From: Actinomycetota bacterium
GTDB taxonomy: Bacteria > Actinomycetota > Humimicrobiia > Humimicrobiales > Humimicrobiaceae
Direction of reading: 5' to 3'
Length of the DNA stretch: 24,926 nt
Assembly: GCA_028696435.1 (NCBI GenBank)
Contig: JAQVHC010000007.1
Span: 1-24,926, forward strand
Below are positions 1-7,332 of this stretch, piece after piece; positions within the stretch are counted from its first letter, which is position 1, and every line of letters starts with the position of its first letter. The position numbers and the translations under genes were made by a program. The notes under the pieces are model-generated. The model had not been told where the DNA came from. It ran no database searches and worked only from the letters and a program-made list of their open reading frames with translations.

Positions 1-1
1 C

Positions 2-121
2 AATACTGAAATGGAAATAAACCTTATATCCAATATAGCTATGGAAGAAGGACAGAGGTTTGCTATTCGTGAAGGTGGAAGAACTATAGGAGCAGGTAGT
101 GTTACAAAGATACTTGAGTAG
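2..121 (+). CDS. tuf: Elongation factor Tu, C-terminal end (partial)
   Basis: Frame 2 from the left edge reads 39 residues to a TAG stop, including EGQRFAIREGGRTIGAG and ending in VTKILE. This is the conserved end of domain 3 of EF-Tu, the GTPase that brings aminoacyl-tRNA to the ribosome. The start and GTPase domain lie outside the window. It sits 36 bases upstream of rpsJ, the usual tuf-rpsJ junction at the str/S10 boundary, so the S10 genes are probably transcribed from a promoter upstream of tuf or beyond. The short C-terminal piece is highly characteristic. Confidence 0.96.
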   Translation, partial: NTEMEINLISNIAMEEGQRFAIREGGRTIGAGSVTKILE

Positions 122-157
122 AGAAAATAGAGATAATAGAAAGCAGGAGGAGAAGTA

Positions 158-478
158 ATGACACCAGGTAAATCGGGTCAGAGAATTAGAATTAAATTAA
201 AAGCTTATGATAGTGAAATAATAGATCGTTCAGCAAGAAAGATAGTGGAAACAGTTGAGAATTCCGGTGCAATAGTTTCTGGCCCAATTCCACTGCCAAA
301 TAAAAAAAATGTATATTGTGTTATAAGATCTCCTCATGTAGATAAAGACTCAAGAGAACATTTTGAAATACGAACACATAAGAGACTTATAGATATAATA
401 GACCCTAACCCAAAAACGGTAGATTTATTAATGAGACTAAATTTACCCGCTGGAGTGGGTATAGAGATAAAATCTTAA
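158..478 (+). CDS. rpsJ: 30S ribosomal protein S10
   Basis: The 106-residue product is of typical S10 length. It contains the family signatures IRIKLKAYD near the N-terminus, SGPIPLPNKK in the middle and REHFEIRTHKRLIDI around residues 66-80. S10 belongs to the head of the small subunit and, in bacteria studied, also acts with NusB in antitermination. The ATG start follows AGGAGG at 145-150 with normal spacing. It is the first gene of the S10 cluster, directly after tuf and 31 bases before rplC. Confidence 0.98.
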   Translation: MTPGKSGQRIRIKLKAYDSEIIDRSARKIVETVENSGAIVSGPIPLPNKKNVYCVIRSPHVDKDSREHFEIRTHKRLIDIIDPNPKTVDLLMRLNLPAGVGIEIKS

Positions 479-509
479 AGGGAAGTGTTTTCTGGAAAGT
501 GATGTAAAG

Positions 510-1133
510 ATGATAAATGCAATATATGGGAAAAAACTTGGATGTACACAGATATTTAATGAAAAAGGCGATGCTTTATATGTGACAGCGATAGAGGCAG
601 AACAATGTGTAGTTGTTCAGGTTAAAGATGAAAAAAAAGATGGATATAATGCTCTGAAAATTGGATTTGGTAGCATTAAGGATAAGAAAGCAAGTAAGCC
701 TCATAAAGGTGAGTTTGACAAAAATAAAGTAGAGCTAAAGAAATATTTAAGGGAAATCAGGGTGGACAAATTTGACAGTGAATATAAACCCGGTGATAAT
801 CTCGACCTTAAGGTTTTCAAAATAGGTGATAAGGTAAAAATAACGGGAAACAATAAGGGCAAAGGGTTTGCTGGAGTAATAAAGAGGCATGGTTTTCAAA
901 GAGGAAGAATGTCGCATGGTTCTCATTCCCACAGGATACCTGGTTCTGTTGGAATGTGTTCTACTCCTTCAAGAATAGCGAAAGGGAAAAAGATGCCGGG
1001 CAGGATGGGTAATAAACAGGTTACAATCCGGGGTTCGGAAATAGTTGATATTATTGAAGACCAGAATTTGATTCTGGTTAAGGGGAGTGTCCCGGGTGCT
1101 AAAGGGAGTTTTGTTTTATTAAGGAAAGTCTAA
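510..1133 (+). CDS. rplC: 50S ribosomal protein L3
   Basis: The 207-residue product matches L3, a large-subunit protein that reaches toward the peptidyl-transferase centre. GKKLGCTQIF lies near the N-terminus, KGKGFAGVIKRHGF in the middle, and the conserved KGKKMPGRMGNKQVT follows. The chosen ATG gives the usual N-terminus, with only seven residues before GKKLG. Its SD is weak (GGAAAG at 494-499) compared with neighbours. A start-stop pair ATG-TAA at 502-507 lies two bases before the start codon. It is followed 26 bases later by rplD. Confidence 0.98.
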   Translation: MINAIYGKKLGCTQIFNEKGDALYVTAIEAEQCVVVQVKDEKKDGYNALKIGFGSIKDKKASKPHKGEFDKNKVELKKYLREIRVDKFDSEYKPGDNLDLKVFKIGDKVKITGNNKGKGFAGVIKRHGFQRGRMSHGSHSHRIPGSVGMCSTPSRIAKGKKMPGRMGNKQVTIRGSEIVDIIEDQNLILVKGSVPGAKGSFVLLRKV

Positions 1134-1159
1134 TAGACTGTTGTTTTTAGGAGAATAAG

Positions 1160-1792
1160 ATGGGTAACCTTAGTGTAATAAATATTGACGATGGCACGGA
1201 GTTAGAAAAAATTAAAATACCAGATGAACTTGTAAAAAAGGAGATCAATTCTGAGGTATTATATTATGAAGTTAAAAGATATCTTGCTTCAGTAAGGACC
1301 GGTACACATAAAACTAAGGATAGAAGCGAGGTGCGGGGCGGTGGTAAAAAACCCTGGAGACAAAAAGGTACAGGAAACGCCCGGGCAGGTTCAATAAGGT
1401 CCCCTTTGTGGAAAGGTGGTGGAGTAGTTTTTGGTCCTGTGCCAAGAGATTATTCTTTTAAATTGAACAAAAAAGTTATAAAGCAGTCCAGACTAATGGC
1501 ATTATCAGAAAAATATAAAGATAAAAAAATTATTGTAATAGATGAACTAAAATTTGAGAAACCAGCCACAAAAAAAGCTGAAATGGTGCTCAGAAAACTT
1601 AATCTGGATAAAAGTAAAAAAATACTAATTGTTTTTGATAATCTTGATAATAATGAGGTAAAATCTTTCAGGAACATTCGAAATGTTATGATTGAAAGTG
1701 TCAGGGGCTTGAATACATATATTATGCTTGTAGCAGATTACATAATTTTTACCAGAAGTTCGTTGAATGATTTTATAGAGAGGTTTAAGTAA
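1160..1792 (+). CDS. rplD: 50S ribosomal protein L4
   Basis: The 210-residue product carries the L4 loop signature GGGKKPWRQKGTGNARAGS around residues 60-78, followed by RSPLWKGGGVVFGP. This basic loop lines the exit tunnel in known ribosomes. The C-terminal half is the usual alpha/beta domain. The SD is AGGAG shortly before the ATG. Its TAA stop shares one base with the ATG of rplW (TAATG), so translation of the two is probably coupled. In Escherichia coli L4 is the autogenous repressor of the S10 operon; no leader structure for that can be judged here because the promoter is outside the window. Confidence 0.98.
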   Translation: MGNLSVINIDDGTELEKIKIPDELVKKEINSEVLYYEVKRYLASVRTGTHKTKDRSEVRGGGKKPWRQKGTGNARAGSIRSPLWKGGGVVFGPVPRDYSFKLNKKVIKQSRLMALSEKYKDKKIIVIDELKFEKPATKKAEMVLRKLNLDKSKKILIVFDNLDNNEVKSFRNIRNVMIESVRGLNTYIMLVADYIIFTRSSLNDFIERFK

Positions 1793-2079
1793 TGAAAGAT
1801 CCGAGGGATATAATTCTATCTCCGGTTGTGTCTGAAAAAAGTTATGCCGGGGTTCAGAGTAAAAGATACTCTTTTTATGTGGATATTAGAGCAGAAAAGA
1901 GTGAGATAAAAAGAGCGATTGAAGATATATTTAAAGTTAAAGTTTTAAAGATAAGTACAATAAATATTAAACCCAAACCAAAGAAGCTTGGGAGATCGAC
2001 GGGTACGAGTTCGCGCATGAAAAAGGCTGTAGTTACCCTTAGTAAAAAAGATAAGATTGATTTTTTTGAGTCTGTCTGA
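1792..2079 (+). CDS. rplW: 50S ribosomal protein L23
   Basis: The 95-residue product matches L23, which surrounds the exit tunnel mouth and is the docking site for trigger factor and SRP. It shows RDIILSPVVSEKSY at the N-terminus, a YSFYVDIRAEKSEIKRAIE segment typical of the family, and a basic extension KPKPKKLGRSTGTS. The start codon overlaps the last base of the rplD stop codon, with GAGAGG upstream as SD. The length is normal. rplB follows after 20 bases. Confidence 0.98.
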   Translation: MKDPRDIILSPVVSEKSYAGVQSKRYSFYVDIRAEKSEIKRAIEDIFKVKVLKISTINIKPKPKKLGRSTGTSSRMKKAVVTLSKKDKIDFFESV

Positions 2080-2099
2080 TTTGACAGGAGGTATTAGAG

Positions 2100-2930
2100 T
2101 TGGCTGTTAAAAAATATAAACCTACTTCTCCGGGAAGAAGATTTGGAACAGTTTCAGATTTTAAAGTTTTGACAAAAAAAAGGCCGGAAAAGTCGCTGAC
2201 CAGGCCTTCTAAAGAATTTGCCGGAAGAAATAATAAAGGCAGGATTACAAGAAGGCACAGTGGTGGCGGACATAAGAGGCTATACAGAGTTATAGACTAT
2301 AAGAGACTGAGAGACGGTATTCCGGCACGGGTAGAAGCTATTGAATATGACCCCAATAGAAGTGCAAGAATTGCTTTGCTTAGCTACAAAGATGGTAAAA
2401 AAAGCTATATAATAGCACCTCTGAAAGTAAAAGTTGGAGATATTTTAATGTCCGGAGAAAAGGTTGACATTAAGGCCGGTAATGTTATGCCGTTAAGAAA
2501 TATTCCGGTTGGGACAATAATACATAATATAGAATTAAAAGAAGGTAAAGGAGCAGAACTTGCAAGGTCTGCTGGAGCATCTGCACAGCTTCTTGCAAAG
2601 GAGGGAGATTATGCCAGCATAAAGCTTCCTTCGGGTGAGGTCAGACTGGTTAGATTAAATTGCAGGGCGTGTATAGGTCAGGTTGGAAATACAACCCATG
2701 AGATTATTCACCTGGGTAAAGCAGGAAGAAAAAGATGGCTCGGGGTGAGACCCTCTGTCAGGGGAACGGCAATGAATCCGGTAGATCATCCTCATGGTGG
2801 TGGTGAAGGTAAAAATAAAAGTGCAGGAAGAAACCCTGTTACTCCCTGGGGTAAGCCAACACTGGGTTACAGAACAAGGAAGAAAAATAATAAAAATGAT
2901 AAATATATAGTCAAAAGAAGAAATAAATAA
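2100..2930 (+). CDS. rplB: 50S ribosomal protein L2
   Basis: The 276-residue product is a full-length L2, needed for subunit association and peptidyl-transferase assembly. GRNNKGRITRRHSGGGHKR lies near residues 42-60 and the diagnostic MNPVDHPHGGGEGK near 225, containing the conserved histidine of HPHGG. The start codon is TTG, supported by AGGAGG at about 2086-2091 and by the family N-terminus AVKKYKPTSPGRR. It is one of many non-ATG starts in this cluster. rpsS follows after 42 bases. Confidence 0.98.
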   Translation: MAVKKYKPTSPGRRFGTVSDFKVLTKKRPEKSLTRPSKEFAGRNNKGRITRRHSGGGHKRLYRVIDYKRLRDGIPARVEAIEYDPNRSARIALLSYKDGKKSYIIAPLKVKVGDILMSGEKVDIKAGNVMPLRNIPVGTIIHNIELKEGKGAELARSAGASAQLLAKEGDYASIKLPSGEVRLVRLNCRACIGQVGNTTHEIIHLGKAGRKRWLGVRPSVRGTAMNPVDHPHGGGEGKNKSAGRNPVTPWGKPTLGYRTRKKNNKNDKYIVKRRNK

Positions 2931-2972
2931 ATTATTAATCAGCTTTACTATAGTGCTTAGAGGAGGGTTATA

Positions 2973-3266
2973 GTGTCAAGGTCTCTAAAGAAAGGGCCTT
3001 TTGTAGAAGAAAAATTAATGAAAAAAATAAATGGACTAAATGAATCAGGAGAAAAGAAAATTATAAAAACCTGGTCCAGAAGTTCAACTATTTTCCCGGA
3101 AATGGTTGGCCATACTATAGCTGTTTATGATGGCAGGAGACATATTCCGGTCTTTATATCAGAATCCATGGTCGGGCATAAACTTGGAGAATTTGCACCG
3201 ACAAGGTCTATAAGACCGCACGTTTTTAAAGGGAAAAGCGAGAGGACTACCACTGTAAAAAAATAA
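2973..3266 (+). CDS. rpsS: 30S ribosomal protein S19
   Basis: The 97-residue product begins SRSLKKGPFVEEKL, the near-universal S19 start, and contains KTWSRSSTIFPEMVGHTIAVYDGR, here split at WSRSS and MVGHT, followed by HKLGEFAPTR. S19 sits in the head of the small subunit beside S13. The start codon is GTG, preceded by AGGAGGG with good spacing. It is slightly longer than the common 92-93 residues because of a short basic tail. It lies between rplB and rplV as expected. Confidence 0.98.
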   Translation: MSRSLKKGPFVEEKLMKKINGLNESGEKKIIKTWSRSSTIFPEMVGHTIAVYDGRRHIPVFISESMVGHKLGEFAPTRSIRPHVFKGKSERTTTVKK

Positions 3267-3299
3267 TGGTCTTAGCTGTTAAAAAAGGAGGCTAGAGAT

Positions 3300-3671
3300 T
3301 TGGAAGCGAAAGCTGTTGAGAAATATATAAGAATATCACCAAGAAAAGTAAAATATGTAGTTGACATGATAAAATCAAAACCCATTGAGGATGCGATAGA
3401 TATTCTGTCCTTAACTCCGAATGGGGCAGCAGTTGTGGTTAAAAAAGCAATACAGAGCGCTGTGGCAAATGCAACTGAAAATCATAAAATGAAAGAAGAA
3501 GATTTATATATTTCAAAAATACTGGTAAATGAAGGGCCAACATTAAAAAGATTTAAACCAAGAGCAAGAGGCAGAGCCACCAGGATAAGAAAAAGGACTA
3601 CTCATCTGTCAGTTTATGTATCTGATGGAAAAGGAAAGGAGGTTAAGGATGGGGCAAAAGGTAAATCCTAA
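3300..3671 (+). CDS. rplV: 50S ribosomal protein L22
   Basis: The 123-residue product matches L22, whose hairpin lines the exit tunnel. It contains the early motif YIRISPRKVKYVVD, the central NHKMKEEDLYI region and the tunnel-loop signature RFKPRARGRATRIRKRTTH. The start codon is TTG at 3300, placed by AAAGGAGG just upstream. The C-terminal 23 bases overlap the start of rpsC in another frame, and the SD for rpsC lies inside this gene. Overlap of L22 and S3 genes is common in bacteria. Confidence 0.97.
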   Translation: MEAKAVEKYIRISPRKVKYVVDMIKSKPIEDAIDILSLTPNGAAVVVKKAIQSAVANATENHKMKEEDLYISKILVNEGPTLKRFKPRARGRATRIRKRTTHLSVYVSDGKGKEVKDGAKGKS

Positions 3672-4338
3672 TGGACTCAGAATTGGAATTAATAAAGACT
3701 GGCAATCAAGGTGGTTCGCTTTAAAAGATTACCCTCGTTTTCTCGAGGAAGACATTATTATTAGAAAGATAATAAAAGAACAGCTTGGAAATGCAGGGAT
3801 TTCAAAAATTGAAATCGAAAGAACAGAAGAAGAAGTAAAAGTTGATGTCCATACTTCGAAGCCGGGTATAGTTATAGGAAGAAGAGGGGCAACAATTAAT
3901 GATATAAGAGACCTGATAGAAAAAAGAACAGGTAGTATTATTCAATTAAATATAATTGAAATAAAGAAACCTGAACTTGTTGCAAAACTGGTAGCTGAAG
4001 GGATTGCTTCGCAACTGGAAGGGCGTGTTAGCTATAGAAAAGCTATGAAAAAAGCTGTTTCGTTATGTATGAAGGCAGGAGCAAAAGGTATCAGGGTCCA
4101 GTGTGCAGGAAGATTGGGTGGAGCTGAAATGGCAAGGACTGAATGGTACAGAGAAGGGAGAGTTCCCCTCCATACACTAAGAGCAAATATTGATTATGGT
4201 TTTGCAGAAGCCAATACAACTTTTGGTAAGATTGGTGTTAAGGTATGGATATATCTTGGAGACGTTATACTTGATGAGAAAGAAATAGAAAAGGAAAAGC
4301 GACAGGATAAGGATAATAAAGTAGAAGAGAAAGTTTAA
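3649..4338 (+). CDS. rpsC: 30S ribosomal protein S3
   Basis: The 229-residue product begins MGQKVNPNGLRIGI, the standard S3 N-terminus. The KH domain motif GIVIGRRGATINDI follows around residue 70 and the C-terminal domain ends in EMARTEWYREGRVPLHTLRA (motifs ARTEWY and GRVPLHTLRA). S3 forms part of the mRNA entry site of the 30S subunit. An upstream in-frame ATG at 3616 exists, but 3649 fits the family and has AAGGAGG immediately upstream. The gene overlaps rplV by 23 bases. The tail is charged and low-complexity (KEIEKEKRQDKDNK), as often seen. Confidence 0.97.
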   Translation: MGQKVNPNGLRIGINKDWQSRWFALKDYPRFLEEDIIIRKIIKEQLGNAGISKIEIERTEEEVKVDVHTSKPGIVIGRRGATINDIRDLIEKRTGSIIQLNIIEIKKPELVAKLVAEGIASQLEGRVSYRKAMKKAVSLCMKAGAKGIRVQCAGRLGGAEMARTEWYREGRVPLHTLRANIDYGFAEANTTFGKIGVKVWIYLGDVILDEKEIEKEKRQDKDNKVEEKV

Positions 4339-4366
4339 GATTTGAATTAAGATCAGGAGATATATT

Positions 4367-4786
4367 ATGGCAGCGATGTTAATGCCTAAAAGGGTTAAAT
4401 ATAGAAAAGTACATAGGGGTAAAATGAAAGGTAGAGCAAAGGGAGGTACAAAACTTTCTTTTGGAGAATATGGAATGCAGGCACTTGAGTCTGGCTGGTT
4501 AACAAGCAGGCAGCTTGAGGCTGCGAGAGTAGCTCTGACCAGATATATAAAAAGGGGAGGAAAAGTGTGGATAAATGTTTTTCCTCATAAGCCGGTAACT
4601 AAGAAACCTGCCGAAACACGTATGGGTGGAGGAAAAGGTGCTCCTGAAGACTGGGTAGCCGTGGTTAAACCAGGCAGAATATTATTTGAAGTTTCAGGTG
4701 TAAGTATGGAAGTTGCTAAAGAGGCAATCAGGCTGGCTTCTAGTAAATTACCAATAAAAACAAAATTTATTTATGAAGAATTTTAG
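4367..4786 (+). CDS. rplP: 50S ribosomal protein L16
   Basis: The 139-residue product has the L16 signature series: MLMPKRVKYRK near the start, FGEYGMQALESGWLTSRQ (split here as GEYGMQAL and WLTSRQ), RGGKVWINVFPHKPVT and MGGGKGAPEDWVA. L16 contacts the A-site tRNA elbow. The ATG at 4367 follows AGGAG with about seven bases of spacing. A second in-frame ATG at 4376 would give the commoner MLMPKR start but would be too far from the SD. rpmC follows after 15 bases. Confidence 0.97.
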   Translation: MAAMLMPKRVKYRKVHRGKMKGRAKGGTKLSFGEYGMQALESGWLTSRQLEAARVALTRYIKRGGKVWINVFPHKPVTKKPAETRMGGGKGAPEDWVAVVKPGRILFEVSGVSMEVAKEAIRLASSKLPIKTKFIYEEF

Positions 4787-4801
4787 GCAAGTGCATAAAA
4801 A

Positions 4802-5107
4802 ATGAAAGTAAACGAATTAAGAGAATTAAGAGAACAAACAAAAGAAGAATTAGAAGCAAAGCTTTTAGAAATTAAAAAAAGTCTTTTTGCCCTTAAGTTC
4901 CAGAAAGCGACAGGTCAGCTGGATAATCCTTTAAAAATACGGAATCTGAGAAAGGATATAGCAAGAATAGAGACCCTTCTCAGAGAAAAGGAATTGAACA
5001 AAGAAAAAGAATTGAATAAGGAAAATGCTGGCGCAGACACAGATATTGAGGAGGAAGTTGGCAGGAAGGAAATCAGGAAAAAAATAAAATTAAGAAAAAA
5101 GGCATAA
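4802..5107 (+). CDS. rpmC: 50S ribosomal protein L29 with a long charged C-terminal extension
   Basis: Residues 1 to about 62 form a normal L29: two antiparallel helices with MKVNELRELREQT and the signature ALKFQKATGQLDNPLKIR. L29 lies near the exit tunnel beside L23. The protein is 101 residues, against roughly 60-72 in most bacteria. The extra tail contains KELNKE twice in tandem (residues 63-74), then an acidic stretch DTDIEEEV and a basic end RKKIKLRKKA. The SD is weak and only 15 bases separate it from rplP, suggesting coupling. The tail stays in frame and rpsQ follows normally, so a genuine extension seems likelier than an error. Confidence 0.94.
   Translation: MKVNELRELREQTKEELEAKLLEIKKSLFALKFQKATGQLDNPLKIRNLRKDIARIETLLREKELNKEKELNKENAGADTDIEEEVGRKEIRKKIKLRKKA
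4988..5023 (+). repeat. Imperfect 18-bp tandem repeat inside rpmC
   Basis: Two adjacent 18-base units (4988-5005 and 5006-5023) match at 15 of 18 positions and encode KELNKE-KELNKE in frame. The three differences are silent, so the repeat is kept at protein level. It marks the start of the unusual L29 tail and probably arose by a small in-frame duplication. Confidence 0.8.
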
Positions 5108-5140
5108 AAAAGAAGGTATAAAATATTAAAGGGGGATTTT

Positions 5141-5395
5141 TTGGGAAGCGCAAAAGCAAAAACAAGAATAGGTACAGTGGTTAGCGACAAAATGGATAAG
5201 ACAGTTGTTGTTGCGGTAGAGTCTTATTATAAGCACCCTTTATATAAAAAAATATTGAGGAAAGTAAAAAAATTTAAAGTGCATGACCCTGATGGAAAGT
5301 GCAAAATAGGTGATGTGATAAAAATTTCTGAAACCAGACCTCTGAGCAAAACAAAACGATGGAGGCTGGTAGAGGTTATAAAGAAAGCTGAGTAA
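5141..5395 (+). CDS. rpsQ: 30S ribosomal protein S17
   Basis: The 84-residue product matches S17, a primary 16S rRNA binder. It has RIGTVVSDKMDKTVVVAVE followed by HPLYKKILRKVKKFKVHDP (key parts MDKTVVV and KFKVHD), then GDVIKISETRPLSKTKRWRL with its SETRPLSKTK hallmark. The start is TTG at 5141, since no ATG or GTG precedes the conserved region in frame; a run of G (5131-5135) serves as a modest SD. The gene lies 33 bases after rpmC and 14 before rplN. Confidence 0.97.
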   Translation: MGSAKAKTRIGTVVSDKMDKTVVVAVESYYKHPLYKKILRKVKKFKVHDPDGKCKIGDVIKISETRPLSKTKRWRLVEVIKKAE

Positions 5396-5409
5396 AGAGG
5401 GATTTAGAA

Positions 5410-5778
5410 ATGATTCAGGTTGAAACAAGAGTAAAAGTGGCAGATAATACAGGAGCGCATGTAATTGAATGTATAAAAGTTCTGGGCGGTTCCCGAAAAA
5501 GGTATGCACGTGTCGGGGATATATTTGTTGCAACTGTAAAAGTTGCTGACCCTGGAGGGGTTGTAAAAAAAAGTGATATTGTAAAAGCTGTGCTGGTAAG
5601 GTCAAAAAAGATATACAGAAGAGCCGATGGTTCTTATATAAGGTTTGACGATAATGCGGCTGTTATTATTGATGCACAAAATAATCCACGTGGGACCAGG
5701 ATTTTTGGTCCTGTGGCAAGGGAGCTCCGGGATAAAAATTTTATGAAGATAATTTCACTTGCGCCCGAAGTAGTTTAA
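5410..5778 (+). CDS. rplN: 50S ribosomal protein L14
   Basis: The 122-residue length is exactly typical. The sequence begins MIQVETRVKVADNTGA and includes CIKVLGGS, then GSYIRFDDNAAVIID and RGTRIFGPVARELR, all L14 signatures. L14 forms an intersubunit bridge in the 70S ribosome. It starts at ATG 14 bases after rpsQ with a GAGGGATT SD-like stretch. rplX follows 31 bases later, the standard spc order. Confidence 0.98.
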   Translation: MIQVETRVKVADNTGAHVIECIKVLGGSRKRYARVGDIFVATVKVADPGGVVKKSDIVKAVLVRSKKIYRRADGSYIRFDDNAAVIIDAQNNPRGTRIFGPVARELRDKNFMKIISLAPEVV

Positions 5779-5809
5779 TTTTTGGTTTATTAATTAATGG
5801 GGATTAGAA

Positions 5810-6121
5810 ATGTTAAAGATAAAGAAAAATGACAGAGTAGAAATAATAAAAGGTAAAGATAAAGGGAAAACTGGTAAAGTGCTCCGTATAGAACCAGCCA
5901 GGAATAGATTATATGTTGAAGGCATCAATATAGTAAAAAAGCATACAAGGCAGCAGGACCAGAACATGCCAGGCGGTATCATTAAGAAGGAAGGACCTAT
6001 TATAATTTCTAATGTTAAACTGGTCTGTCCGAATTGCGGTAAGGCAGCAAGAGTTGGTTTTGAAGTTAAAGAATCAGGTGTAAAAGCAAGAATATGCAGA
6101 AAATGTAAGCAGCAAATTTAA
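5810..6121 (+). CDS. rplX: 50S ribosomal protein L24
   Basis: The 103-residue product carries the KOW motif near residues 7-34 (VEIIKGKDKGKTGKV) and the family segment QNMPGGIIKKEGPI. It helps start 50S assembly. The C-terminal part holds two CxxC pairs, C73/C76 and C96/C99, which form a likely zinc ribbon; many but not all bacterial L24 proteins have this. The ATG follows GGGGATT upstream. Together with S4, S14 and L36 here, it belongs to a set of cysteine-containing, probably zinc-binding ribosomal proteins. Confidence 0.97.
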   Translation: MLKIKKNDRVEIIKGKDKGKTGKVLRIEPARNRLYVEGINIVKKHTRQQDQNMPGGIIKKEGPIIISNVKLVCPNCGKAARVGFEVKESGVKARICRKCKQQI

Positions 6122-6140
6122 AATAGCCAGGTGATTATTA

Positions 6141-6683
6141 ATGGAACCTAGATTAAAAGAAAAGTATACTAAGGAAATTATTCCTAAAATGTTAAAAGAA
6201 TATAAATTTAAAAATGTGATGGAAGTGCCCAGAATAGAAAAAATATGCATTAATATGGGTGTTGGTTCTGCAACACAAAATATAAAAGAGCTGGAATCTG
6301 CAAGCCAGGAACTTGCAGTTATTTCAGGGCAGAAACCTATTATAACTAGAGCAAGAAAGTCAATTGCAGGTTTCAAGCTAAGAGAAGGAAACCCGATCGG
6401 GTGTATGGTTACATTAAGAGGTAATAGAATGTATGAGTTTTTGGACAGGCTGTTAAGTGTAGCAATTCCAAGGATCAGGGATTTCAGGGGTCTTTCCAGA
6501 AAAAGTTTTGATGGTCATGGAAATTATACTCTTGGAATAAAGGAGCAGTTAATTTTTCCGGAAGTAAGTTATGATAGCATTTTAAGTGTCAGGGGTATGA
6601 ATATAACTATAACCACAACAGCTAAAAATGATGAAGAAGCGATATTTTTACTTGAAGAATTCGGGTTTCCATTCAAAAAATAA
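6141..6683 (+). CDS. rplE: 50S ribosomal protein L5
   Basis: The 180-residue product matches L5, which binds 5S rRNA and contacts P-site tRNA. Signatures are VPRIEKICINMGVG, the segment GQKPIITRARKSIAGFK (IITRARKSIAGFKLREG), RIRDFRGLSRKSFDGHGN and the end EEAIFLLEEFGFPFKK. The ATG has a modest AGGTG SD and lies 19 bases after rplX. Length and order are standard. Confidence 0.98.
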   Translation: MEPRLKEKYTKEIIPKMLKEYKFKNVMEVPRIEKICINMGVGSATQNIKELESASQELAVISGQKPIITRARKSIAGFKLREGNPIGCMVTLRGNRMYEFLDRLLSVAIPRIRDFRGLSRKSFDGHGNYTLGIKEQLIFPEVSYDSILSVRGMNITITTTAKNDEEAIFLLEEFGFPFKK

Positions 6684-6713
6684 GAAATTTTAAGTTTTTA
6701 AGGAGATAAATAA

Positions 6714-6899
6714 TTGGCAAGGAAATCACTTATAGAGAAGCAGAAGAAAGAAGCTAAATATAAAACAAGAAAATATAACAGGTGTATCCAGTGTGGGAGG
6801 GCCAGGGGTTATTATAGAAAGTTCGGGTTATGCAGGATATGCCTTAGAAAAATGGCACATGAGGGAAAAATTCCTGGGCTGACCAAGTCCAGCTGGTAA
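6714..6899 (+). CDS. rpsN: 30S ribosomal protein S14 (type Z, zinc-binding)
   Basis: The 61-residue product is the short zinc form of S14. C24-x2-C27 and C40-x2-C43 form the zinc site, and it ends with the hallmark HEGKIPGLTKSSW. S14 sits in the 30S head next to S3 and S10. The start codon is TTG at 6714, following AAGGAG; the family start ARKSLIEKQ confirms it. The short form is typical of many Gram-positive, thermophilic and deep-branching bacteria. Zinc starvation often induces a cysteine-free paralogue; none is seen here. Confidence 0.98.
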   Translation: MARKSLIEKQKKEAKYKTRKYNRCIQCGRARGYYRKFGLCRICLRKMAHEGKIPGLTKSSW

Positions 6900-6912
6900 A
6901 AGGAGGATATAC

Positions 6913-7317
6913 ATGTCGGGTATTACTGACCCTATTTCAGATATGTTGACCAGGATACGGAATGGTGGTATTGCTAAATTGACCAGTGTAGATATACCGT
7001 ATTCAAAATTTAAAGCAGAAATAGCAGAAATATTAGATAAAGAAGGTTATATAAAAAGCTATGAAATTCATAAAGATGAGGGCGTTGGCGGCATAATTAG
7101 AGTATATTTAAAATATGGCAAAGACAAGAAATGTACCATAAGTGGGCTTAAGAGAATAAGTAAGCCAGGACTCAGGGTTTATGTTAGGAAAGACGAAATT
7201 CCAAAAGCGCTCGGCGGACTTGGAACAGTTATATTGTCTACGTCAAAAGGCGTGCTTACTGATAAGGATGCAAGAAAGCAGCAGGTTGGCGGAGAAGTAA
7301 TATGCTTTATATGGTAG
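6913..7317 (+). CDS. rpsH: 30S ribosomal protein S8
   Basis: The 134-residue product begins with TDPISDMLTRIRNG and contains VDIPYSKFKAEIAEIL, ISKPGLRVYV and the C-terminal STSKGVLTDKDARKQQVGGEVICFIW, whose STSKG and GGEV pieces are diagnostic. S8 binds the central domain of 16S rRNA and in E. coli is the translational repressor of the spc operon. AAAGGAGG lies upstream of the ATG, 13 bases after rpsN. Length is normal. Confidence 0.98.
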   Translation: MSGITDPISDMLTRIRNGGIAKLTSVDIPYSKFKAEIAEILDKEGYIKSYEIHKDEGVGGIIRVYLKYGKDKKCTISGLKRISKPGLRVYVRKDEIPKALGGLGTVILSTSKGVLTDKDARKQQVGGEVICFIW

Positions 7318-7332
7318 AGGAGTGAGTTAAAG

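Noticed and set aside
3616..3648. Eleven-residue upstream extension of S3 in the same frame
   Set aside because: It lacks the family N-terminus, and AAGGAGG directly precedes ATG 3649 with MGQKVNPNG.
5240..5605. 121-codon minus-strand frame opposite rpsQ/rplN
   Set aside because: Gln/Leu/Tyr-rich low-complexity translation antisense to two conserved ribosomal genes.
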